Source: Pelagomonas calceolata
Lineage: Eukaryota; Sar; Pelagophyceae; Pelagomonadales; Pelagomonadaceae
DNA length: 64,000 nucleotides
Direction of reading: 5' to 3'
Assembly: GCA_918797485.1 (NCBI GenBank)
Contig: CAKKNE010000004.1
Coordinates: forward strand, 3,596,001 to 3,660,000
The notes beneath the pieces are model-generated. The model did not search any database. It was not told the origin of the DNA and saw only the letters and a list, made by a program, of their open reading frames with translations. Shown piece by piece: positions 46,891 through 57,000 of this stretch; positions within the stretch are counted from its first letter, which is position 1; each line of letters opens with the position of its first letter. The translations under genes were made by a program, and so were the position numbers.

Positions 46891-47626
46891 CTAAACGTAC
46901 TTCTCCCAGTCCGCGAGCGGCGCGTCCGCGTCGGCCAACGCGACGAGCAGCTTCGCGGGACGTAAATACGGGACGTCGGGCCGTTCCGCGGCGAGCCGTT
47001 CCAGCGTCGCGCGGCACTCGCGCAGGCCCCGCTCCTCGGCCCACTGCATCGGGCCCCCCTTGTGCCGCGGGAAGCCGTAGCCCGAGGTCCACACGACGTC
47101 GAGGTCCGACGGCCGCAAGGCGAGGCCCTCCTCTAGAACTCTAAACCCTTCATTCACGAGCGCCAGGAGCGCGCGGTCGAGGATATCCTCGGCACCGACG
47201 CTCGGGGACCCGTCCTTGAACTGCGAAACGAGAGCGTCGACGGCCGGGTCGGGCGACGGCACGCGCGGCTGCTCATACAAATACCAGCCCTTGCCCGCCT
47301 TCTGGCCCAGCCGACCGGCCTCGACTAAGGCATCCGCCACGTCTGCCGAGTACTCTACCGCGGGGTCGCGCGTCGCCGCGTCCGTGAGGCCCAGCGAAGT
47401 CCGGACGGCGTAGCCGATGTCATTCCCCGCGAGGTCGGACATCGCGAAGAAGCCTGCGCGGACGAAAATGTCGCATCGTCGCGACGCGGTCGTGGGCGCA
47501 CGCCGCCGCGGAAGATTAGGACTCGGCAAACGCGCCCATGGCCATGCCAAAGTCCCGCAGCGCCGCGTCGACGTTTGAAACACCGACGTCGCGGTGCCGC
47601 AGGAGCGCCAGGCACTCGCGGCCGTA

Positions 47627-47657
<31 letters not shown>

Positions 47658-49178
47658 AACGCGTCGCCGGCCAGCACGGTAGTCTTCCGGAGCCGCTTCC
47701 CCAGCGCCATCGCCGCCGCGACGGCGCCGTCGCCCGTCCGCGCGCCGCGCACGTTCTCGAGGAGCTTCATGACGTTCGCGGGCGAAAAAAAGTGCGTGCC
47801 GACCTGTGTGGAAATCAAATTTTACGGCGCGTTCGTGCTGAATCGTCGCGCCGAGAAATGAGTTAGTGAAGAATTGTCGGGTGCACCCGACACACTGGTT
47901 GAAATCCACACAGGTGCCGACGACGCGCGTCGGGTCCGCGACGGCGTCCGCGATCGCGTCGATGGAAAGCGTCGACGTGTTCGACGCGAGGACCGCGGTC
48001 GGCTTGCACGCGCCGTCGAGCCGCGCGAAGACGGCCCGCTTCGCGTCGAGGTCCTCGTAGATCGCCTCGACGACGAGGTCGGCGTCGGCCAGCGCGGCCA
48101 CGTCGCTCGCGACGGCGAGCTTCTCGAGCTTCGCCGCCAGCACCGCCTCGGTGAGCCGCCCCTTCTTGAAGGCCGAGGACCGCCGGTACGTCGCGTCGAT
48201 GCCCGCCGCCGCCGCCGCCGCCGCGGTGTCATCGACGTCGACGAGCGTGACCGGCAGCCCCGCGTCGAGGAAGCACATGGCGATGCCGCGGCCCATCGTG
48301 CCGCCGCCGACGACGCCCACCGCGTCGAGCGGCGCCGCGCCCTTGGCGTCGACGCCGGGCACCTTCGCGCAGGCGCGCTCGGCGAAGAAGAGGTGCTGGA
48401 GCGCGCGCGCCTCGGGCGTCGCCTTGAGCGCCTGGAACTCGCGGCCCTCGACCTCCAGGCCCGCCGCGAGCTCCGAGCCCACGGCGGCGTCGACGCAGCG
48501 CAGGATCGCCCGCGGCGCCGGCAGCGCCGCCCGCGCCTCGAGCGCCGCGCGCTTCGCGGCGTCGCGGAAGCCGTCGACGACGACCGCGTGCGCACGCCGG
48601 GCCGCGCGCGTCGTCACGAGCTCGACGGCCGCGGCCTCGAGGCCGGCCTCGGGAACGACGACGTCGACGGCGCCGAGGGCGAGCGCCCGCTCCGCGCCGA
48701 TCGGCGCGCCCGTCAGCATCATCTCCAGGGCCGCGTCGGCGCCGACGAGCCGCGGCAGCCGCTGCGTGCCGCCCGCGCCCGGGAGGAGCCCTAGATGGAC
48801 CTCGGGCAGGCCGACGCGCGCCCGCTCGCCCATCGCGCGGTAGTGACAGGCCATAGCGAGCTCAAAGCCGCCGCCGAGCGCTGTCCCATGGATTGCCGCC
48901 GCGGTGGGGAACGGCGCGTCCTCGAAGGCGGCCATGACCTCGGCGAAGGAGGGCGGCAAGTGCGGCTTCGAGAACTCCGTGATGTCGGCGCCGGCCGGGA
49001 ACGTGGACCCGCCGCCCGCGACGACGAGGCCCGTCGCCGACGCGCCGATCGCGTGCTCGACGCCGGCGACGAGGCCCGCGCGCACGGCCGCGCCGAGCGC
49101 GTTCACCGGCGGCGAGCTGATCTGCAGCACGGCGACGCCGTTCTTCAGGGCGCACTTGACGGCGCTGCTGGTGGCCAT
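46891..49178 (-). CDS. Multifunctional beta-oxidation enzyme (enoyl-CoA hydratase / 3-hydroxyacyl-CoA dehydrogenase)
   Basis: Exons 47922-49178, 47536-47803 and 46891-47453 give 695 residues. The crotonase domain (about 10-190) has FPAGADITEF, IHGTALGGGFELAMACHYR and LPEVHLGLLPGAGGTQRLPR, with the catalytic Glu residues. The dehydrogenase starts at VGVVGGGTMGRGIAM (about 286) and continues through ASNTSTLSIDAIADA, GTHFFSPANVMKLLENVRG and FGFIGNRMLEPY. The C-terminal repeat contains GMAMGFFAMSDLAGNDIGY and GYGFPRHKGGPMQWAE. This is the peroxisomal MFE1/FadB layout. The end WEKYV is not a standard peroxisomal signal. Intron 1 (118 nt) is a clear introner. Intron 2 (47454-47535, GC-AG, 82 nt) joins AMG|FFAMSD and is probably a decayed one. 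Confidence 0.92.
47804..47913 (-). mobile_element. Introner, first intron of the beta-oxidation gene
   Basis: A 110-bp element with the best inverted repeats in the window: left CTGTGTGGATTTCAA, right (reverse complement) CTGTGTGGAAATCAA. It has an exact 8-bp duplication, GTCGGCAC, at 47914-47921 and 47796-47803. The GT of the left copy is the donor. Splicing restores RVVGTHFFSP exactly. Confidence 0.93.
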
Positions 49179-49583
49179 TGCTGCTGCTGCAGTGCTAATC
49201 TCGCTGCAGCTCCTCTGGCTTTAATGGCTTTTTGCTGCAATGCTACTCGCAGCAGGCCACAGCTTTATCCTCTCTAAACTCTGCCCTTTGTTCAGAGGGC
49301 AAGAGGCTTTGGAATGCCTAGTGTCTTACAGGCCGCTAGCCGCACCAACGAGGCGTTGCGACGCGAGAAGACTCTCAAGGGTTCGCCCACAAGTCCGCGG
49401 AAGTGTGAACTCCGGCGGCTAGTGAGAGCACAGTCTCCAGAGAGGAGGCGCGTTGTTGCTCCCACTTGTGGGCATCCCAGTCCCGTGGAGCATGGAACAG
49501 CGCCAAGCACTCTGAAAGCATAGTATTCTGCTTGGCGGGCTGCCCCCTCTGTACTCTCGGCAGCCTTCGAGTTGTGCACCTGT
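49179..49583. other. Divergent intergenic region, 405 bp
   Basis: Between the beta-oxidation gene and the Ala-rich protein gene. Contains the palindromic element at 49317-49340. No gene seen. Confidence 0.45.
49317..49340 (+). promoter_or_regulatory. Recurrent palindromic element (copy 9)
   Basis: CCTAG-TGTCTTACAGGCC-GCTAGC: exact core. It lies between divergent start codons, about 140 bp from one and 245 bp from the other. Confidence 0.6.
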
Positions 49584-50552
49584 ATGGCCGACCCATCCAT
49601 CGGCGGCGGCCGTGATGTGTGGGCCAGCACCGCGATGCTCGAGGCGACGCGGGCCGAGCGCGCGCGCCACGCGGCGTCGTGCCGCGACGCCGCGGGGGCC
49701 ATCGCGGCGGCCGCGGCGAGACGGGGCCTCGCGCCCATGGCGCCGCTCGGCCGCGTCGCAGCGCTGCGCGCGGCCCTGACGCGGCTGGGCCTCGACGACG
49801 GGGAACTCGCGTCGGAGGAGACGCTCGCGGCGGCGCTGGGGGACTGGGCTCTGCAGCACGCCGACCGGAACGTCGCCGACGACGGCCCGCACATCGGCGC
49901 CGGCGACGCGGACGACCAGGACCTGCTCGCCGCCGCGGCTATCTTCGACGTGCGCGTCGTCGTGGTCTCCGCCGCTTGCGAGACGCCGCTCGTCTACGAT
50001 TTAGGCAACGAGGACGACGAGGCGGTCGTGGTCCTCGGCCACGGCGGCGGCGCCGCCTACTGCGAGCTCGCCCCGAAGCACGTCCCGAAGTCTCACGCGC
50101 GGCGGCTCCACGCCGCGGCCTACGCGGCGCTCGTGGCGCAGCAGCACGCGCCCGCCGCGGCCCTGCGCTGCGTCCTGTGCGGCGCGGTGCGGCCGCGCGC
50201 GGGGCCGCCGTCGACGAAGCCGCCGCCGCTCGACGAGGCGACGCCGGCGGACCCGGACGCGCTCGCGAAGCTTCGAGCCGCCATCGACGCGCGCGCCGCC
50301 GACGTCGAGTCCTGCGAAGCCGCGCTCCGGGAGAGCGAAAATGACGCGTTCGCGGCGACGTTCGGCGGCTCCGGCGGCGACCCGGCGCTCGCCTCGGCCG
50401 CGGCGGTCGCGCGGCGGTACGCGCTCCGGGCCGCGCGCGCCGAGCTCGAGGCCTCGAAGGCCGCCGCGGCGGTCACAGAACTACGGCGCGACCTCGCCGA
50501 GGCGCTCGCGCGCGAGGCGGCATTACGAGCGGCGCATGCTGGGGCATCATAA
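49584..50552 (+). CDS. Ala-rich protein, possibly a degenerate OTU-like domain
   Basis: 322 residues from ATG 49584 (MADPSIGGGRDVWASTAML). The middle part, DGPHIGAGDADDQDLLAAAA then IFDVRVVVVSAACETPLVYD, resembles the second half of an OTU deubiquitinase (…W/H-x-x-x-x-D…L-A-x-x-F-x-x-x-I-x-V), with GGAAYCELAPK where the catalytic His strand would be. I do not see the usual DG(D/N)C nucleophile motif, so activity is doubtful. The C-terminal third is Ala-rich coiled coil (RRYALRAARAELEASKAAAA). The domain call is tentative. Confidence 0.5.
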   Translation: MADPSIGGGRDVWASTAMLEATRAERARHAASCRDAAGAIAAAAARRGLAPMAPLGRVAALRAALTRLGLDDGELASEETLAAALGDWALQHADRNVADDGPHIGAGDADDQDLLAAAAIFDVRVVVVSAACETPLVYDLGNEDDEAVVVLGHGGGAAYCELAPKHVPKSHARRLHAAAYAALVAQQHAPAAALRCVLCGAVRPRAGPPSTKPPPLDEATPADPDALAKLRAAIDARAADVESCEAALRESENDAFAATFGGSGGDPALASAAAVARRYALRAARAELEASKAAAAVTELRRDLAEALAREAALRAAHAGAS

Positions 50553-51021
50553 TGTGATCTAACCCGAGCGTGGCCGCTTACTACTCCCTCAAAGCGAGCG
50601 AGGAATGGGGCGGCGCGCGTTTTTTGGGGGACGCTGTTTTTTTTTCGATAGGTTTGATTCGACAGGTGCGAAGAGGTTTCCCCCACACATGCGGGGCGGT
50701 GCCGAGTGCTGGGCATGCGTCTGGTAGTTGGCATTTTGGTGTGGGCGCGGCTTGCTCTCCCTGACTCCTGCCCAGTGCCGGTGCAAAAGGAGCTGGGAGC
50801 GAGCGAAAGCAGCCCCCCGCAGTGCATAAAGAAGGACCCAGAGAGCACGCAGAGCACGCAGAGCCGGCTGCCCCAAGCGCGCAGCCCGGCTCCGCCCCGA
50901 GAGCCCGACGCACCTCGGGAGCGCCAGCAAGCCGGACAGAGGGAAAGGCAAAGCAAGGAAGCCCAGCACCAGCCCAAGCAAGGAGCTAGCAAGCGCGCCG
51001 GCCCCGTCGGGAGAGACGACG
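50553..51021. other. Intergenic, 469 bp
   Basis: Leader region of the giant secreted protein gene. It contains two T-rich runs (CGTTTTTTGGG, TGTTTTTTTTTCG) and the short doublet AGAGCACGCAGAGC-ACGCAGAGCC. No palindromic element and no gene seen. Confidence 0.4.
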
Positions 51022-54000
51022 ATGCCTCGGGCGGCGCGCCTGCTCCTTTTGCTGCACGTCGCCGCCGCCGCCCTGCCTCCACCGGCGCCGTCGCCGCAGC
51101 CCGGCAACCCAACGCCGTCGCAGAACGCGGATCGCGGCGTGCTGAGGAGGCAGGACGCCGCGGTGCCGCCGTGGCTTTTACGCGGCGCGGACCCCGAGAC
51201 GGTGCGCGCGCTGCCCCTGGACCCCGGCGCCGCGCGTCGGGGCCTGCAATCCTCCTCCGACGCGTGCGACTACGTCTCCGTGTCGGGCTCCACCTATCAA
51301 AGCGGCAGGCACGGCCTGTACGAAGCGACCGGAACCTGCAGTTCCGCGCCCTCGTACGAGTGCCTCGACTGCAGCAGTTCGGGTCAGAAAATTTGGTTAA
51401 ACGATGCCTGGGTTATTGGCTCTGCTGGCTGCGGAAGTGGATCTGGTGGAATATTTTCCCCCTCCGACCCGGACGGAGACCTCGCGGCCATATCCAGCAC
51501 GTGGGAGGAGTGGACCGGGAGTGCAATTGTTTCCAACTCGGACATCGCGGTCACGTGCTACTCGTATTGTAAGAAGATTCCCGGCACGACTGCAAAATAT
51601 AGGTGCTTCGACTGCGCCGACGCGAGCGCCCAGGCGAGCGTCGGTGACGGCCAGTGCGACGTCGCGAACAACGTCGATCCGTGCTACGACGGCGGCGATT
51701 GTTGCGAGACGACCTGCATCGACGGCGACACGCACACGTGCGGCTCCTACGACTGCAAAGACCCCGACGCGCCCCCGGTGCCGGACCCGTACTACCCCGA
51801 CGCCGCGTGGTACCTCAAAGCGATCAGCGTCCCGGAGGCGTGGGCCGCGGGCTACACCGGCGCTGGCGTCCAGATCCTCATCAACGACGACGGCGTCGAC
51901 AACACGCATCCGGACCTGGCGAAGCTCGACCTGGCCAACTCGTGCGGCGTGTATGCCCCATGCGCGGGAAGTGACGGCGTCTTTGACTCGCACGGAACAA
52001 GGTGTGCGGCAATCGCGGCCGCCGACTCGAACTCGGCTTGCGGAGTCGGCGCCGCGCCGGGCGCTGGTATCGCGTCGTGCGTCCAAAGCTTTAGCAATTG
52101 CGACCCCGCCGCGAGTGAGGACTCCCTCACGCACAACTACAATGTGAACGACATCTCGTCGAACAGCTATAGCAGCGACGACTGCGAGCGCTACGCCACT
52201 TCGGCGACAGACTGCCCGTTCGAGTGTCCCTCGGTGAGCTCGGACGACTGCCCGTGCGACGCGTGCGATGGCGACGACTGGGCGTCGGGGCAGCTCTCGT
52301 CGACCTGCGAGGATGCTGTCGTGGATTACTGCACCAGCTATTTCAACGACGACGTGACGCCCTGTTTGGAGCTGGACCACTACTTCATCCGGTGCGGCTA
52401 CGGCCAGATCTCGAGCTACGCGCACAATCAGCTCCTTGAGGGCACGACAAATGGTCGAGGCGGCCTGGGCACTGTGTACGTCTTCTCGGCTGGCAACGAA
52501 TACGACCTCGGCATAGACGTCAACTACAAGAACTACGCGAAGACCCGCTTCACGATGTGCGTCGGCGCCGTTCACGCCGATCTTACGCACTCCGACTACT
52601 CGACGAGTGGCGCCCCCGTATTCATCACCGCGCCCGGCGGCGACGGGGGCAACATGGCCGTGGCGCGTCCGCTCGCAAATGGTTACACGGACGACTGCGC
52701 CGACGCCGGCCAGGGCACCTCGTTCTCGACCCCTTTGGTCTCCGGAGTCGTTGCTCTAGTTTTGGAGGCAAACCCCAATTTGACGTGGCGCGACGTCCAG
52801 GGGTTGCTCGCCGCGACCGCGCGGACCGACTTCAATGACGAGAATGACGAGACCGGCCAGTGGACCACGAATCAGGCCGGCGTCAAACACAGCTACAAGT
52901 ACGGGTTCGGGCTCGTCGACGCGCACGCTGCTGTTATTGCGGCGCAATCATGGGCGACCCTGGGCTCCGAAATAACGCTCGTGACGGCGACGACGAGCGG
53001 CGCGGCCCTGCTCGACTTCGACGGCACCGAGCACTGGGTCGAGTCGGAAGCGGCGGAGTTCGGTTCGTCGGACTTTATTATCGAGAGCGTCGCGATCTAC
53101 GTAACTATAGAACACCCGCGCCGTGGCGATCTAAGGATCGAGCTCGAGCGGAACGGCGTGACCTCGCTCCTGACGGACGATAAGCTCGAGCTCGGTAAGC
53201 GCTACACGAATTGGAAGTACACCACATTGAGACATTGGGGCGAGACCGCCGCCGACGGGGCGTTCACGCTAAGGGTAGCGGACCGCAGAGAGGGCTCGGG
53301 CGACGACGACGACCACGATGCGTTGACGACCAACGACGACGCCGACGACGACGGGGACGACGACGGCGTCCTGGTGAAGTGGACGCTGCAGCTCTACGGT
53401 CACGATGGCGACACGTCGACGGCTTGGACGCCGCAGCCGACACCTCGGGGAGGTTGTGATTCCGTCGCCGTGTCGGGCTCCACCTCTCAAACCAGCAGCC
53501 ACGGAACGTACTTATTTAGCGGTAGATGCGAGGATAAGGTCTACTACAAATGCTCCGACTGCAGCTTCACGCGATACCTCTGGTTTAACGATGGTGGCTA
53601 CTGGGTCATCGGCCAAGACCCAGACGGCTGCGATTCGCTCAATGGGTACATATATATCATCTCAAACGATGACCTCGCAGACGTCTCCGGAAATTGGATA
53701 GAGTCTACCAGCTCCGGGTGGACGCCCAACTCGGACATCGTTGTTCAATGCAATTCTGACCCGACGCCGCGGCCATCGCCAGCCTTGTCGCCCGCGCCCG
53801 CGCCCGCGCCGACGCCAGCGCCTCTTCCGGCGCCGACGCCGCGCCCGACCCTGTCGCTCGCGCCCGCGCCGACGCAAGCGCCTCTTTTTGCGCCGACGCC
53901 GCGCCCGACCCTGTCGCCCGCGCCCGCGCCGACGCCAGCGCCTCTCACGTGCTCCGCCTGCTGGGACCACCCCGTGGCGGCGCTGGACTGCGCGGCGCAC

Positions 54001-57000
54001 GGCGGCCCGCTCCGCTTCGCCGGCGGCGCGATCGTGGCGAACGGAATCACGGCGGCGGACGTGTCCTACTTCCAGAATGCGAACCCGGGCGGGTTGGCTT
54101 TGTATGAGTCGCAGGACGGCGCCTACCCCCTGCTGGCGGCGGGCGACATGCTCTGCCGCGTCGCCGCGACGGCGGACACGTCGCAAGCGACGGCGCGGTG
54201 CTTCACGACCGGGCGGCTCGAGGTCGACGCGCCGCCCGCGGCGGCCGTCCTAGGCACGACCTACTTTTACGGCGACGCCGGGGTGCTCTACGCGGTCCAC
54301 AACGTCCACACGGACGCCGCCGTCTTCGAGGCCGCGGGCTTCGACTTCGGCGAGCCGGCGGTCCGCGACGTGGCGCCTGTCGACACGTACTTGGTCGGAG
54401 TCGCCGACGGCGCCGCGGCGCTGGTCGTCGTCAAGGCCGACTTCACGGGCTACGTGGCGCTCGCCGTCGAGAGCGCGTTGCCGGGCGTTGTCTTCGACGC
54501 CGCGTTCGCGTTCGACGAGGGCGTCTACGTGGCCGGGAGCGACGGCACGTTATATAAAGTAGACGTTGATTTAGGGACGATCGATGACAATTGCTGGGCC
54601 GATTCCGGGGAGGCTGCGCCGGCCTGCGCGGCGACGGCGACACTCAGTGCCGCGGGGCCGGCGCCGGCGGGAACTGGCTCCGGCACGAACTGCGCCGGCG
54701 CGCTCGAGTTGGGCACGGCGGCGCCGTCGTCGGAACCGGCGCCCACGACGCCGGGACCGTCTTCACGCCCGACCTCCGCGCGGCCGACGGCCCCTACGAC
54801 CGCGACGTACAGGCCGACGCAGTCTCCCGTCCACATCTGCAATGGTGTGATGCAGACGGCTCCGTGCGGCCCGACGTATGTTCCTACTCCTTCGCTGCCG
54901 ACGATCAAGCCCGTCCCGGCGCCGACGCGCGGATCCTGCGTCCACAATAGCGATCTCCGATAGATGGAAACGTCTGTGTTCTGCAGGTATGCGCCGAGCT
55001 TGCTGGCTCCGACATTCGAGCCCGTGCCAACTGAGGCCGCCACGACCGCGAACGCGCTGGCCTACGCGCCATCGAACGTACCGTCATACGAGCCGACGAA
55101 TGCGCTGGCCTACGAGCCATCAAGCGTACCGTCCGAGAGTCCAACCGCCGCGCCGACAGAATGTCGCGATGCATTGACGGCGGCCGTTTGCGCTGGCTAC
55201 CTGTCTATCGACGCGTCGGCGTGCGACTCGCTCTTCTGCGCGGGGATCGCCTGTCCGTACTCCCGCATGTGCGACGCGACGTGCGGTCTGTGCTACACGG
55301 CGGCAGAGCCCGTGCCGGCGCCGACGGCGGCGCCAACGCGGGCGTCTGGCGCGCCCTCGGCGCTGCCGAGCCCCACCCCGTCGCACCCGACGGGTTCGCC
55401 AACGTTCGGACGCACGGGCGTCGTCCAGGTCGTCCTCGCGCCGCACGACCGCGACGCGTCAGTGATTCGCGTCTACGTCGAGCTCAGCGCAGACCTGGGC
55501 CGCTTCGTCTCGATCATGCTCACGTTGGGCGACGGTGCGCCGCTCGTCGCGGTGCGCGCGGTGGACGACGAAGGCGACACGTGGTTCAAGCTGGACGGGC
55601 CGGTGCGGGCGGGCTGGCTCGGCGAAAAACCGCGCGCGCCGGGCCACTGGGCGGACCTCGTCTTTGACGCCGACGAATTCGACTTTGCGGCCCTCGACGT
55701 CGCAGCCGTCGATATAAGCACGGAGACGCTCGAGTCGGTTGGCGACAGAGCCCGCGTATTCTACGAACGGCCTGGCGGCCCGGGCGAGGCGCTCATCGTC
55801 GCTCGCCTCCTAGCCGGCTCGTCCACCGCGCTGGAGGTTTCCGTCGTGGCCGAGGCGACGGTCTGCGCCATTGGGCTGCGCTGGCAAGCAAATGTCGAGG
55901 CGGTGGCGTTCGACCAAGGCTTCGCCGGCGCGACCGCGGCCGACAACCTCCCAGGATCAGCGATCGGGCTGTTTGCGACGGAGAACTGCCTCGCCGGCGG
56001 CAAGTCCCAACCCGTTGTGACGCTCCACTTCGCCGACGGGTTCGACGTCGAGAGCTTTGGCTTCCTCGAGATGACAGTTGCCGACGACGCCGGTGCGGCG
56101 CTCGCAGCTTCTTCTCTTTCGCACCTCACGACGGAGGCGGTGTCCGACGCTCCGACGCTGTTGCCTACCGCGTCGCACCCGCCGACGCGCGTGCCGACTA
56201 TGGCACCAACAAAGTTTGAACAGTATTGCGGCCCGGATCCGGGCGACGTGGACGGAGTAAACGGCGTTGATGTTACGGACGCCCTTCTTGTCGCGAAGTA
56301 CACGCAGGGCCAGGACCTGCCGACAGCGGCATGCGACACGCGCATCGCGTTTGGCTGCGCCGACGTCAACGCGGACGACGCGACGGACGTGCTGGATGCG
56401 CTGCTGATCGCGCGGGCCTACGTCGGGCTCGTCGATCTGAACTGGCCGGGACCTCCGTCAGCGGCGCCGACGACCGCCTTGCCGACGACCGAGGCCCCTA
56501 CCTTTGCGACGGAGCCGCCAACGGAACGGCCCACCTACTCTCCCTCTGAGCGGCCGACAAGCCCACCGTCGACCGGCATTCCTTCCTACGAGCCGTCGGC
56601 GCAGCCCACGACGCTCTGGGACCCATCTCCGGCACCTACGGCGCCGTCGTACGCACCAACGGCAGCGGACACGTACGAACCAACGCTCGGCCCTTCGGCC
56701 CAACCAAGCTATCCGCCTTCTGCCCAGCCAAGCTACGAGCCTACGACCTCCGCGCCTACTGAACCTCCGTCGCGCTGGCCCTATTCCCCGACGCTCGACC
56801 CTTCAGCTGCTCCGAGTTCCGCGACGCCGCTACCAAGTACGGCAACGCCGACGACGCAAAGCCCGTCGATCGCGCCGACGTATGCGACGAATCCGCCGTC
56901 CTTCTCGCAGCAGCCATCGTACCATCCGACGCGGGCACCGATCCCATTCCCGACCGCCCGGCCCGTGCCACAGCCGTCTTATAGGCCCACGCCGGCGCCG

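Noticed and set aside
54961-54966. TAG readthrough or an alternative genetic code
   Set aside because: A phase-correct GT-AG intron removes the codon, and TAG is used as a normal stop elsewhere in the window (for example the L18 gene ends at a normal stop and the COPI gene at TAG).
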